Assembly: GCA_045809745.1 (NCBI GenBank)
Contig: JBJMXE010000074.1
Span: 1 to 64,000, forward strand
DNA: 64,000 nucleotides
Reading direction: 5' to 3'
Source: DATFCK01 sp045809745
Lineage (GTDB): Bacteria > Verrucomicrobiota > Verrucomicrobiia > Chthoniobacterales > UBA10450
Positions 51,764-60,875 of this stretch are shown here, in pieces. The notes under the pieces are model-generated. The model did no database searches. It saw nothing but the letters and a program-made list of their open reading frames with translations, and was not told where the DNA came from. Both the position numbers and the translations under genes were made by a program. The first letter of the stretch is position 1. Each line of letters begins with the position of its first letter.

Positions 51764-53374
51764 CTAAGGGTCCGGGAGGCGATACAGCCAGATATCCGGC
51801 CCGAAGGTGGACTTTGCGTAATCCAGGAGTTCGAATCTGTAAGTGGCATCGGCCGCTGGCCGATGTGGGTGTATTTCATCGGCGGGCCGCCGGCTGCCGT
51901 TTGCGGGGTCGCTGCGTTCGAGCTGTGGCAGAAACTTCACCGGCAGCGAATCCTCGGTTGAGAAATACACCAGCAGAGTGGCGTTCTGCGCCCGCAAATA
52001 ACTCATGAATCCCTCCGTGTCCGCGACACCGGAATCGCGCGCGGCAGACGAACGCAGAAAACGTTCGGGGGGTAAATGAGAGAGTACTCGAACCGCCACG
52101 TCGTCGGAAAAACCCCGTGCTTCGGGCGTATGATCCAGACGATCCACCACCGCAGCCGCGATTCGCGATTGCGCATCGAAATCCTGCTGAACCTTTCGCA
52201 ACACAGGCAGCTTGCGTTCAGCTTCGATCGCAACGACTGCAATCACCGCCACAACGAGCGAAACCTTCGCCAGTTGGTGATTCGTTCGATTCACAAGCTG
52301 CACAAGCGCCCAGCAGAACAACGGCAGACCCGTAGCGAAAAAGGTTAGACCGTACCGCGGCAACAACACCGGCTGCGCCTTACTGACGTACGCGACCAAG
52401 ATCAAACCGAGCATGGCGCCGTAGAAAAAAACTGTCGCCATCAGTCCAGTGGCCGGCGGCGTTCGACTGCGGATCCATTGCCACAGTACAATAACTCCTG
52501 ACGCGACCGCGCCGAGCGACACCACTTTGCCGGCACCGGATAAGAAGTTGCGCAGGTCTTCGGAAATGATTTTCCACTCGAAGCCGTGTCGGCCGGGATG
52601 GAAATCCATGTATTCCGCGTGATACAGGGTCCGCGCATGAAAATACGACAACGCATTGCCGGTGACGGCGGCTGTGATGCCAAGCCAGGCCACGGGCGGA
52701 GCGAGCAATATAAAGAGAGCGCCTGCTGACACGCGACGTTCAGTCGCGAATTGAATCACCGGCAGCGCCACGATTAGCGCCCATGATTCTACGCGAATAA
52801 AGCTCGCGCACGCGGCCACAATCGCCGCCAAGAGCCAGCGCCTTTGCATCGCGAACCAAAGACTTCCGAGCACCAGGCAGCCATGCGGCACATCGGTCAT
52901 GCATGCTGCCGAATACAACAGATGCACAGGATCAAGTAACAGCAGTATGAAAGCCAGGAACGCCGCCCAAAGACGTCCCGTTAGTCTGCGCGTGATATCG
53001 AACACCAGAACCAGGCTGGCCGCGCCGCAGATTACGTTAACGATTTTCCCGGATACGAGCGCGTCGTGAACGAAGAGATTTAACCCTGCGGTCATCAGTT
53101 GAAAAAGGGGCAACCAAAATCCGTAGAGATCAGCCAGACGAAACTCCCCGGTTTCGAAATGCCGGGTTAACTGCGAAATAATCTCGGCGTAGCTGTAGCC
53201 ATCCTGTTCAGCGTTCGGTAACAAAGATGCTGCCCAAACGCGACTGATCAGCGCAATGGCTGCCAGTAACAGGAAGAAGAGGAGTGGGAGGCGTGGTAGC
53301 GGCGATTCACCGGATCGCCATTTTCGAGCTTCCGAAGTCTCGTCTTCGCTACCACGCGCCGTGCCTAACGACAT
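51764..53374 (-). CDS. GT39/ArnT-like membrane glycosyltransferase
   Basis: 536 residues with about 10-11 helices in the first 380 and a soluble C-terminal domain (about 385-536). Typical GT-C features: an acidic first loop (LLPNAEQDGYSYAEIISQLT), long periplasmic loop and PMT-like topology. Acceptor and sugar unknown; position at the start of the polysaccharide locus suggests lipid- or polysaccharide-linked sugar transfer. Followed upstream by the ligase-like gene with 9 bases between. Confidence 0.78.
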   Translation of the reverse strand: MSLGTARGSEDETSEARKWRSGESPLPRLPLLFFLLLAAIALISRVWAASLLPNAEQDGYSYAEIISQLTRHFETGEFRLADLYGFWLPLFQLMTAGLNLFVHDALVSGKIVNVICGAASLVLVFDITRRLTGRLWAAFLAFILLLLDPVHLLYSAACMTDVPHGCLVLGSLWFAMQRRWLLAAIVAACASFIRVESWALIVALPVIQFATERRVSAGALFILLAPPVAWLGITAAVTGNALSYFHARTLYHAEYMDFHPGRHGFEWKIISEDLRNFLSGAGKVVSLGAVASGVIVLWQWIRSRTPPATGLMATVFFYGAMLGLILVAYVSKAQPVLLPRYGLTFFATGLPLFCWALVQLVNRTNHQLAKVSLVVAVIAVVAIEAERKLPVLRKVQQDFDAQSRIAAAVVDRLDHTPEARGFSDDVAVRVLSHLPPERFLRSSAARDSGVADTEGFMSYLRAQNATLLVYFSTEDSLPVKFLPQLERSDPANGSRRPADEIHPHRPAADATYRFELLDYAKSTFGPDIWLYRLPDP

Positions 53375-53383
53375 TTGCGCGAC

Positions 53384-55759
53384 TTACTTCTTTGTCGTCG
53401 CATCGTGGTAAGCGAGCCAGGCTGCCCACGCGCGGTCCCAATTCCTTTTGGCGGCCCATGATTGCGCTTCCAGATAACGGAAATACGGCGGCGACGTGGA
53501 ACGCTCCGAGAAATGTCTGATCGTGTTCAGCGCATCGTCCAGTCGTCCCGCTTGCATCTGCGCCTGATAAAGCGCAAACCCGACGTTCATGCTGTCTGGA
53601 TTGGCCCTGTACTGGCTCTCCAGTTGAATCAGCGATCCGGCACTCAACCCCCGCGGCATGGCCACAGCGTCTCCGAACCGCTGCGTCAGATCGTAGGCCG
53701 CGTGAAAATCCTGTTTGCTCGCATTATACTTCGCCATGCCGAACCAGGCGTAGTGCAGCCAGTCCGGATGCGCTTGCACACCGCTGGCCAGTGCGCCGAG
53801 ATCGCCCCGAGTAGACCAGAGATCAAAAAACGCCAGCTTCTGCGTATCCGAAAGGGTGGTCAGGTTCGGGTCGAGCCGCAACAGCTTGGAAATTCCATCA
53901 CGAAGTGCCGGACCGGACAATCGCCCGAGGTAGGCGAGAGCCAGGTCCGGCTCGTTCAGCCCAATTTCTTCCAGCGTTTTAACGACTTCAGGATTCTGCA
54001 AACTTGCGGCCGTCAACATGCTGGCGAAAACTTCCGGCCGGTGCCGCCCGGCTTTACGCAAGGCGTCACGCCATGCCGTAGCTGCCAACCCGGGCTGTGA
54101 ACCGAGCCACGCCATCCCCTCGTCTCTTGGTAATTCGAACGCGACTGGTTCAAGAAATCGGGCGCGACGGAAATCAGCTAGCGCGTTGGCAGGCTTATCC
54201 GCCCCAACTTCAGCAAGAGCCCGGCGAAAGTATAGTTCCCAATCGAGCGGAGCCCAGTCGAGTGCGCGCGAAGTCAACGACACAGTTTCCGGAAAGTCGT
54301 GCGCCTGGTAGGCCGGGGTAGCCAGCCGCTTTGCCGCCGCAACGCCGGCGCCTCCGGGAACAAGAACTTTCATCCGACCGCTAAGGCCCCAAGCCGCGCC
54401 AATTATCAGCAACACCACGCCTAACAATCGAAATACGATTGAGGTCCAAACACTTCGCTTCAGCTGAAGCGGGCGATACAGCGCCAGCCCGAGAAGAAAG
54501 AGGCCGGTGTAGCAGGTACCAACCCGGTGCGCGGACACGTCCACGAAGCCGTGGGCGGCAAACATCAATGCCGCAATCAACACCGCCAGTCGAAACCGCT
54601 GATTTGTTCCTTCCTGAAGCGGGAGAACTCGTCGCAGCACGAACAAAGCGCCTATTAACACACAGGCAACGGTTGGCCACCCCGCTTCAGACCACAGCCA
54701 AAGCCAGTCGCTTTCGGGGTGCAGAACCGTCAGCTCGCCCACCGATTCCTTCCGGAACATGGCAAAGATCGCTCGGAAATTGCCAAGACCTATTCCGCAC
54801 CAGGGCGAATTCTGAAGCAGCCGGAAGGTATCGTGGAAGATTCTCCATCTGAAGTCGCTGGATATGCCGGGTCCAGTCGCGCCCCACTGCTGAAATCTTT
54901 CCGCGGTGCGGCCGCCAAACAGCAATACCGCTGTGACCAAAATCAGCAGAATCGAAATTCCGAGCGCCAGACCGGCCACTGATCGTTTCCGAAGGGCGAC
55001 GGCAATCGCCCACACAAAGCTCGCGCCGACGAAGATCGCTATGCCTGCCCTCGAAAAGTTCAGGATCAGCGCGGTTAGCAGAATGCATAAACCCATGATT
55101 CCAAAAACCCACCTGATCTTCCCCGACCGGATGTCGTCCTGAACACAGGCCAGCAGCACAACCCCGGATATTCCAAACAAATCCGCGGTTTGATTGCGGT
55201 TTGGGAAAGGTCCAAAGCCCCGCTCGTTAACCCAAAAGGGGAAACTTGAATGGCCCCAATAGAGAACGATTGAAACGATCGCAAGCAGCACCACTGCGGT
55301 GACGAAAATTCGGATGAGCAGGCGAACCGCTTTCAGGTCAATATCAATAGTGGCAGCCAGATAAAACCAGCAGATGCCGGCGATTAGACTAACTAGAGCG
55401 CCGGCGGTGATCCACGGCTGCGGCGTGACACTTTCCGCAATCGAGATCGACAGATCATCGGTCAGCGCGCTACGCCATGCCGGAACAAAGAACAGGTGAT
55501 GCGGCAGGAAAGTTAATGCCGCGAAACCGACGAGTGCGATCAGGCTCAGGTTAACGATCAGGCCCAGCGAAAGCTGCGGCGGATTGAAAATCAGATAGGT
55601 GCCGAGGGCGACCACAACGATGCCTTCGGCCCATTTCTGGGTGGCGCCGCCAAGGAAGCAGGCCAGTACCGGTAGCAACGCGAGAATCGCAATACTGACG
55701 ATACTTTCGTCCCGGTTAATTTCTCGCCGGCGCTGAGGCGATTCCACAGATGATGACAT
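53384..55759 (-). CDS. O-antigen ligase / polymerase-like membrane protein with TPR-like C-terminus
   Basis: 791 residues from ATG 55759. About twelve helices in the first 430, with the Wzy_C-type region RIFHDTFRLLQNSPWCGIGL, GNFRAIFAMF and HPESDWLWLWSEAGWPT, the motif class that marks WaaL/Wzy ligases and polymerases. Residues about 450-790 are helical repeats (LADFRRARFLEPVAFELPRD; DFHAAYDLTQRFGDAVAMPR). It should act on undecaprenyl-linked glycans in the periplasm. It reads toward the GT39-like gene and away from the WcaJ-like gene. Confidence 0.82.
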   Translation of the reverse strand: MSSSVESPQRRREINRDESIVSIAILALLPVLACFLGGATQKWAEGIVVVALGTYLIFNPPQLSLGLIVNLSLIALVGFAALTFLPHHLFFVPAWRSALTDDLSISIAESVTPQPWITAGALVSLIAGICWFYLAATIDIDLKAVRLLIRIFVTAVVLLAIVSIVLYWGHSSFPFWVNERGFGPFPNRNQTADLFGISGVVLLACVQDDIRSGKIRWVFGIMGLCILLTALILNFSRAGIAIFVGASFVWAIAVALRKRSVAGLALGISILLILVTAVLLFGGRTAERFQQWGATGPGISSDFRWRIFHDTFRLLQNSPWCGIGLGNFRAIFAMFRKESVGELTVLHPESDWLWLWSEAGWPTVACVLIGALFVLRRVLPLQEGTNQRFRLAVLIAALMFAAHGFVDVSAHRVGTCYTGLFLLGLALYRPLQLKRSVWTSIVFRLLGVVLLIIGAAWGLSGRMKVLVPGGAGVAAAKRLATPAYQAHDFPETVSLTSRALDWAPLDWELYFRRALAEVGADKPANALADFRRARFLEPVAFELPRDEGMAWLGSQPGLAATAWRDALRKAGRHRPEVFASMLTAASLQNPEVVKTLEEIGLNEPDLALAYLGRLSGPALRDGISKLLRLDPNLTTLSDTQKLAFFDLWSTRGDLGALASGVQAHPDWLHYAWFGMAKYNASKQDFHAAYDLTQRFGDAVAMPRGLSAGSLIQLESQYRANPDSMNVGFALYQAQMQAGRLDDALNTIRHFSERSTSPPYFRYLEAQSWAAKRNWDRAWAAWLAYHDATTKK

Positions 55760-55903
55760 TAGCTGGCAAAAACCGTCATGGTATGGGAGTAGCTGGTTTG
55801 AACCTACCGCACCCTCGCGGTGCCCTTGCATGGCCTGTCGCAATCTAGCACGAGTTGAAGGCACGCTTCCATGGCGTAGTCTGTTCCTTCGGTCAACTTA
55901 GTC

Positions 55904-57304
55904 ATGGTTACGCAACGGACGGAAGGTCTCTACCGCCTCTTCGTACTTTGTCAGATCCTGCTGGTTGCGGTGCTGTTCTGGTTTGGCGTGTGGATCATGG
56001 TGACGTTCTACGCGCCCGCGCTCGGTACTCTGACCTGGCGTCGCTACAGCATCTATTGCGGCGTCCTGGTTCTGGGCATGGCGCTGGAGGCATTGAGCCG
56101 CTCCAGAAATTATCTCTGGCGCGATGAACTGTTGCGGCCGCACCGGCTTAGCTTGCGCCAAACAATCGCCAGCGTCGGACTGTTGGTCATTTATCTGGTG
56201 GCCACGAAGGACGCGTTTATTTCGCGATTCTTTTTCTTCAACTTTGTGCCGTGGTTGTATGTCGCGCTGCTCTTCTCACATCATTATCTGCCCGCGTTGC
56301 TGGCCCGGTCGGTATTCCGTCGGGAGGAAAAAACGGTTTTAGTTGGTCCGCCAGAGAAGGCGGCTTATCTCGACGATTGGCTCCGCCGCAAAGCTGAGAT
56401 CGGTCTTCGCACCATCGGTTTGGTTCACGACGAGGAGTTGAAAGCCGACCCGAACAATCCCGATCTGCCGCTGTTAGGCCACACAACCGATCTGGAACAG
56501 GTGATTCAACACCACGGCATCAGTCAGGTCATCCTTTTGGAATTTCCGCTGACCGAATCCAACCAGAATGTCATTCGGATTTGCGATCATCTTGGGATCC
56601 GTCTGTTTATTCTCAGCGACCTGGAGGAACGCCTCAAGCATTCCGTCACTCACTTTGAAGACGGCGGTTTTCGTTTCATTGGATTGCGCGAAGAACCGCT
56701 GGAAAATCCTCTGAACCGTTTCTGCAAACGCGCGATCGACCTGGCAATCGCAATTCCGGTCATGCTGGTCATCTTTCCGATCTTTGCCGCGATCGTTTTT
56801 CTTGCCCAACGACTCCAGTCTCCCGGGCCATTGTTTCATGTGCAACGCCGGGCCGGTATGCAGAATCGGCAGTTCGAGATTTTGAAATTCCGCACCATGC
56901 GCCCCGACCATGAAGAGATCGCCCGCCAGGCGCGGGACGGCGATGATCGCGTTTATCCACTCGGAAGATGGTTTCGGCGCCTCAGTATCGACGAGATACC
57001 TCAATTCTGGAACGTTTTACGGGGCGACATGAGTATCGTCGGCCCCCGGCCGCATCTGATCGAACACAACCAGCAGTTCTCTCAGCTGATGGAGAACTAT
57101 CATGTCCGCACGTTCGTAAAACCGGGCATCACCGGCCTGGCCCAGGTCCGTGGTTATCGCGGCGAAGCCCGCGATCCGTCTGACATCGAAAACCGCATCA
57201 CCTGCGACATCGAATACCTGGAAAACTGGAACCTATCGCTCGAGTGCGACATCATCCTGCGCACCATCGCGCACGTGATGTTTCCCCCACGGAATGCTTA
57301 TTAA
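55904..57304 (+). CDS. Undecaprenyl-phosphate glucose phosphotransferase (WcaJ-like)
   Basis: 466 residues. Four N-terminal helices, a nucleotide-binding-like middle domain (VLVGPPEKAAYLDDWL, about 140-250) and a sugar transferase domain (about 265-466) with KFRTMRPDHEE, LSIDEIPQFWNVLRGDMSIV, GPRPHLIEHNQQF and VKPGITGLAQVRGYRGE. It starts exopolysaccharide repeat units by adding glucose-1-phosphate to the lipid carrier. Second family member in the window (other at 2689-4080). The cassette-like region begins right after its stop. Confidence 0.92.
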   Translation: MVTQRTEGLYRLFVLCQILLVAVLFWFGVWIMVTFYAPALGTLTWRRYSIYCGVLVLGMALEALSRSRNYLWRDELLRPHRLSLRQTIASVGLLVIYLVATKDAFISRFFFFNFVPWLYVALLFSHHYLPALLARSVFRREEKTVLVGPPEKAAYLDDWLRRKAEIGLRTIGLVHDEELKADPNNPDLPLLGHTTDLEQVIQHHGISQVILLEFPLTESNQNVIRICDHLGIRLFILSDLEERLKHSVTHFEDGGFRFIGLREEPLENPLNRFCKRAIDLAIAIPVMLVIFPIFAAIVFLAQRLQSPGPLFHVQRRAGMQNRQFEILKFRTMRPDHEEIARQARDGDDRVYPLGRWFRRLSIDEIPQFWNVLRGDMSIVGPRPHLIEHNQQFSQLMENYHVRTFVKPGITGLAQVRGYRGEARDPSDIENRITCDIEYLENWNLSLECDIILRTIAHVMFPPRNAY

Positions 57305-57350
57305 TGATCTCAGGAATATTTACCGTCGCGAAATTCGGTTTTTTCGGCTG

Positions 57351-57430
57351 CCAACGAAGGGAAGCATGGGGATTAGGCGGAGAAATCACGCCTTTAATTG
57401 CCGAATGATTCCGCCTACTTCTCGTTAGGT
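57351..57430. other. Imperfect palindrome ending in a GTTAGGT core (attC-like)
   Basis: AACGA, GAAG, TAGGCGGA and ATCA on the left side (57353-57389) recur in the same order as the reverse complement of the right side (57405-57429), with a 9-base bulge, so the segment can fold into a hairpin. It ends with GTTAGGT (57424-57430), which matches the GTTRRRY core of integron recombination sites. The left core would be CAAC, a poor match. First boundary of the cassette-like region. Confidence 0.45.
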
Positions 57431-57741
57431 CTCTGAAAACGTTCGTTGTCGCATTGCTCATTGTCACATTTGTACCAAGGTCCCGGCTTCCCGCTTTTCA
57501 CCAAACCGCGGTGCCGCCTTCCCTTGGCTGATTCGGCATGCTCACAGCCTCCTGGCGTAAGGTTCGTCCCGGAACCATTGAGTGCGATTTGCCTTTTCGC
57601 GCTCACGCACTCCGGCCGTATTACGCGCCCTACGCTAGTGCATCATAATGAACCCGGCATTTAGATTGCTGCACAGCAGCATGACAGCATGATTGTGTTA
57701 CGACGATATAGCTGATCTTGTTCTCGTTAGGCCTCTAAGTC
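57431..57741. other. Cassette-like segment without a convincing gene
   Basis: Between two GTTRRRY cores (57424-57430 and GTTAGGC at 57726-57732). Only weak ORFs: a TTG-started 72-residue frame on the plus strand (57446-57664) and a GTG-started 63-residue frame on the minus strand (57415-57606) that ends near CCTAAC. Neither has a recognisable domain or ribosome-binding site. Cassettes without a coding gene are known in integrons. Confidence 0.4.
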
Positions 57742-58071
57742 ATGCGCGTGTTTCGAGATGTTCTTTTTGCCACATCGGCGTTCTTGCTCGTCGTCAGCAT
57801 CATCGATATTTCGCTTCGTGCTTTCGTGGTGTCGCTCATCTTCGGTTCTGCGGCATACGGCATTCACCGTCGCTTCATTGCTGTCTGGTGGCTCGGGCTC
57901 GCCTTGCTACTGTGGTCAGCCAGCGATTCAGCACTTGATGCGTTCCGCGGTCCACGCACTCACATCGCGATCATGTGCTCAGTGCTTGGAGTTTTTGTTT
58001 CAGCGTTGCTACTATCCGTATGGTTTCGTCAGCGGTCCTATTTTCAGAGTCATGCCACGTCCAAGGCCTAA
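57742..58071 (+). CDS. Small membrane protein encoded in a cassette
   Basis: 109 residues; family not recognised. Three to four hydrophobic segments (VLFATSAFLLVVSIIDISLR, FVVSLIFGSAAYGIH, FIAVWWLGLALLLWSAS, IAIMCSVLGVFVSALLLSVW) and a polar tail. The ATG lies 9 bases after a GTTAGGC core, and the stop TAA lies inside the GCCTAAC core of the attC site at 58066. That is exactly how integron cassette genes are framed. No Shine-Dalgarno is visible. Lower GC than the flanking genes. Confidence 0.7.
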   Translation: MRVFRDVLFATSAFLLVVSIIDISLRAFVVSLIFGSAAYGIHRRFIAVWWLGLALLLWSASDSALDAFRGPRTHIAIMCSVLGVFVSALLLSVWFRQRSYFQSHATSKA

Positions 58072-58188
58072 CTAGGCGATGCAGCGGACCGCTGGCCGTG
58101 CCGCGCTCTAGCTTTCGATGACTTCCGCACTTCACCCGCAGCCATGCTCGCCCTCACCAGTGGTCGCTGACGTTGTGTCTCGTTAGAT
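58066..58188 (+). other. Integron attC recombination site
   Basis: Left core GCCTAAC (58066-58072, RYYYAAC) and right core GTTAGAT (58182-58188, GTTRRRY) both match the consensus. The inner boxes ATGCAGCGGACC (58079-58090) and GGTCGCTGACGT (58162-58173) pair with single unpaired bases on one arm, the extrahelical bases typical of attC hairpins; GCTGG/CCAGT extends the stem. The loop is about 65 bases, giving 123 bases in total. The preceding ORF stops in the left core. No integrase gene is in the window. Confidence 0.75.
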
Positions 58189-58194
58189 CCCGTG

Positions 58195-58415
58195 ATGCGC
58201 CGATTTTTTTGGCCTTTGCATTCGTTCTTCTCAGTTCGTGTGCCTCTTGGTTTCCGCCGCCCATCAGTGATCCATCAGGGACCTTGTCCAAAAGAGATAT
58301 TCGGGAGATTAGAGCCGGTGTTGGCGCACGGAGCGACATACCAAGACCCGTCAATTGGATCCACGTGCTACGCCCCGGCGTTGTCAGGGTTTTCAGCGGC
58401 GCAGCGTATACATAG
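58195..58415 (+). pseudogene. Frameshifted cassette lipoprotein gene
   Basis: The ATG at 58195, 7 bases after the right core of the attC, reads MRRFFW and soon loses coding character. The +1-shifted frame after the run of seven T (58204-58210) gives a lipoprotein signal, FLAFAFVLLSSC (lipobox LSSC), then DPSGTLSKRDIREIRAGVGA and NWIHVLRPGVVRVFSGAAYT up to a TAG at 58413. One extra T would join the start to the lipoprotein. Beyond the TAG the same frame goes on with DFADMLWYNRDGKCTIDDST, so a nonsense change may also have occurred. A sequencing indel cannot be excluded for the first lesion. Confidence 0.6.
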
Positions 58416-58452
58416 AAGATAGACTTCGCGGATATGCTTTGGTACAACCGCG

Positions 58453-58692
58453 ATGGAAAATGCACCATCGATGACTCGACACTGGGTCGGAACGGCCCTC
58501 CTGATGTTACAAGGCAAGAGCGGCCCAGAGATTAGGGACGCGATTCGCGCGGTCACATTGTCACCAATCGATTTTTGTGGCGGTGCGGCTGATCAAAAAA
58601 CAATCCTTATCGGGACGAAAGACGGTAAACGCTATTAAGCCCGCAAGATTAAAGGAAAGTGGCATTTCAAAGAGAGCGCGATCGTGTTTTAG
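58453..58692 (+). pseudogene. Second degraded cassette ORF
   Basis: A 61-codon frame (58453-58638) with SGPEIRDAIRAVTLSPIDFC and QKTILIGTKDGKRY ends at TAA, but the same frame continues with ARKIKGKWHFKESAIVF to TAG at 58692. The shape (Ile-Arg-x-Ile-Arg-Ala early, Gly-Lys-Trp-x-(I/F)-x-(D/E)-Ser at the end) resembles the first lipoprotein fragment, as if two related genes decayed in one cassette. Family not identified. Confidence 0.4.
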
Positions 58693-58727
58693 TACAGCAC
58701 TCTCGCCGGTAAGTTGATCTCGTCGTT

Positions 58728-58734
58728 GTTAGGC
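58728..58734 (+). other. GTTAGGC core site before the SDR gene
   Basis: GTTAGGC matches GTTRRRY; the SDR start codon follows after 2 bases. The partner left core is not clear (58640-58727 shows no RYYYAAC with pairing boxes), so this is a weak or decayed attC end. Confidence 0.4.
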
Positions 58735-58736
58735 CT

Positions 58737-59501
58737 ATGCCTGTACCATTGCCCGCTCCCCAGGACTACACCGGTCGCGTCGCGATCGTCACCGGCGCGG
58801 CGCGCGGACTGGGCCGGGCCGTGGCCGAACGGCTGCATGAACGCGGTGCCTCGGTTGCCGTGAACGTTCGTGACGCGGAGCGCGCGGAGCGGGTCGCGAA
58901 GGAGATCGGCGAACGGGCTTACGCCGTTCCAGGAGACGTCGCTGCTGCCGATGCGCCGGACAAGATTGTGAAGCGCGCGCTCGAGCGATTTAATCGGGTC
59001 GACATCCTCATCAATAACGCCGCGCTGCCTCTCACCACGCGGTTCGAAGCGCTCACGGCCGAGGAATGGCGCCGCGTCCTCGAGGTCAATCTCACCGCGC
59101 CGTTCCTGCTCATCAAGGCGGCTGTGCCGGCGATGAAGGCGCAGGGATACGGGCGCGTCGTTAACATTTCTTCCACCGCCGGACGCATGGTGAGTACTCT
59201 CGGTGGTGCTCACTACACTGCCTCGAAGACGGGACTTCTCGGCCTCACCCGTGCGGCGGCAAAGGAATTGGGCTCGTTCGGCATTACGGTGAATGCCGTG
59301 TGCCCAGGAATGATCGACACCGAACTCACCCGTGAAAGCGCCTCACCCGAAGTGCTGGAACGTCTCGCCCGGAGTTATCCCGTGCCGCGGCTCGGCACGT
59401 CACTCGAGGTCGCCGATTTGATCTGCTTTGTCGCGTCGGAGATCGCCGGTTACATCACCGGCGCGTCGCTCGACATCAATGGTGGCGACCTCATGATGTA
59501 G
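58737..59501 (+). CDS. Short-chain dehydrogenase/reductase (FabG-like)
   Basis: 254 residues, classical SDR. NAD(P) motif VTGAARGLGRAV (TGxxxGxG), NNAALPLTTR, the catalytic Ser in VNISSTAGRMV, Tyr-x3-Lys in HYTASKTGLLG, and the C-terminal ITGASLDINGGDLMM. Substrate unknown. It starts right after a cassette core and is followed 7 bases later by a symporter gene with an AGGAG that overlaps its stop, so the two form an operon, possibly for uptake and oxidation of one compound. Confidence 0.9.
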   Translation: MPVPLPAPQDYTGRVAIVTGAARGLGRAVAERLHERGASVAVNVRDAERAERVAKEIGERAYAVPGDVAAADAPDKIVKRALERFNRVDILINNAALPLTTRFEALTAEEWRRVLEVNLTAPFLLIKAAVPAMKAQGYGRVVNISSTAGRMVSTLGGAHYTASKTGLLGLTRAAAKELGSFGITVNAVCPGMIDTELTRESASPEVLERLARSYPVPRLGTSLEVADLICFVASEIAGYITGASLDINGGDLMM

Positions 59502-59508
59502 GAGTCTG

Positions 59509-60807
59509 ATGAAAGAAAGCACGCAGGTTCTGGTAGGACTCGGTGTCGGCCTCGCCGGCGGCATCGCGATCGCGGCCACGCACAACGCGTCGCTGCTTAA
59601 CGCCGCCGATGCTGTTGCACCTGTCGGAACACTCTGGGTGAATGCGATTCGTATGACCGTGATACCGCTTGTGGTCTCCCTTGTCATCACCGGCGTGGCA
59701 TCCGCATCCGACATCAAGGAAGTCGGACGACTCGGCGGTCGCACGCTCGCAGTCTTCATCTCTATGCTCGCGATCGCCACACTGATCATGATTCCGCTAG
59801 CGATTGCGCTGTTTGCGTGGCTGCCGCACTTGATTTCCGTCAGACCTTCGCTTCCACCCGGCGCAGCAGAAGCGGCGCAGTCCCTGACATCGGGCGCACC
59901 GAGCGTCGGTTTTTCGAGCTGGCTGATATCGCTGATTCCGACCAATCCGGTGAACGCGGCCGCTAACGGGACGATGCTGCCGCTGATCCTCTTTACGCTG
60001 TTGTTCGCGCTAGCGATCGCAAAATGCCCCACCGTCGTCCGAACGACGTTGCTCGGATTCTTCGGCGCCATCAGCCAGGCGATGCTCGTGTTGGTGCGGT
60101 GGATCGTGCGTCTCGCGCCAATCGGCGTCTTCGCTCTCATGCTTCCGCTCGGCGCGCACGGGGGTGTGGGATTCGCCGGCGCGGTCGGGTTCTACATCGT
60201 CGCGTATTCGGCGGCGAGCGTGCTCTTCGTCTTGTTATTATACCCGGCGCTCTCGGTTATGGCGCGCGTGCCGGTCAGGGTTTTCGCGCGGGCCGCGCTG
60301 CCGGGTCAACTGATCGCTTTCTCCTCCAGCTCTTCGATCGCGGCGCTGCCGGCACTGGTGGAAGGAGCGGAGCAAGGGCTAAAGCTTCCAAAGGAAGTGA
60401 CTGGATTTGTGCTCCCGCTCGCCGTCTCGATGTTCAAGTTCGCCGGACCGGTGGCGTGGCCGATCGGGTCACTGTTTGTCGCCTGGTTCTATGGAGTGGA
60501 ACTGCACACGCCGCAATATCTCACCATCGCGTTTGCGTCGATCTTTCTTGGATTCGCAGCGCCGGGAGTGCCGCGTGGCGCGTTTCTTATGCTCGCGCCG
60601 CTCTTCCTGGCGATCGGGCTGCCCTTGGAAGGCATCGGCATCCTGATTGCCGTCGATGCGATCCCGGATCTCTTTGCCACTGTCACGAACGCGACGGGCG
60701 ACCTGGCGGCGACGACACTGGTAGCGCGATTTTCAGCGTCAAGGCAAGAACTCGCTGTGCCAATACCGGTCGCGGCGAGCGGCGAGCTAAGCTCTAACTC
60801 TAGCTGA
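59509..60807 (+). CDS. Dicarboxylate/amino acid:cation symporter (DAACS family)
   Basis: 432 residues, about eight helices and two re-entrant loops. Family motifs: the serine-rich hairpin IAFSSSSSIAALPAL, VAVSMFKF-type LAVSMFKFAGPVAWPIGS (in place of the NMDGT segment), and the substrate Asp/Asn region IPDLFATVTNATGDLAAT. It couples uptake of glutamate, aspartate or C4-dicarboxylates to Na+ or H+. The altered NMDGT segment suggests different cation or substrate use. AGGAG 59500-59504 supports the ATG at 59509. Confidence 0.9.
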   Translation: MKESTQVLVGLGVGLAGGIAIAATHNASLLNAADAVAPVGTLWVNAIRMTVIPLVVSLVITGVASASDIKEVGRLGGRTLAVFISMLAIATLIMIPLAIALFAWLPHLISVRPSLPPGAAEAAQSLTSGAPSVGFSSWLISLIPTNPVNAAANGTMLPLILFTLLFALAIAKCPTVVRTTLLGFFGAISQAMLVLVRWIVRLAPIGVFALMLPLGAHGGVGFAGAVGFYIVAYSAASVLFVLLLYPALSVMARVPVRVFARAALPGQLIAFSSSSSIAALPALVEGAEQGLKLPKEVTGFVLPLAVSMFKFAGPVAWPIGSLFVAWFYGVELHTPQYLTIAFASIFLGFAAPGVPRGAFLMLAPLFLAIGLPLEGIGILIAVDAIPDLFATVTNATGDLAATTLVARFSASRQELAVPIPVAASGELSSNSS

Positions 60808-60875
60808 TCTTTCTTCGGTTTTATGCCCGGAGTCGGTTCCTGATGTGATTCAACATTATAGCTAACGACTCAACG

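Noticed and set aside
60024..60797. 257-residue plus-strand ORF
   Set aside because: Frame-shifted shadow of the symporter gene; Arg/Ala/Gly-rich composition typical of wrong-frame GC-rich translation.
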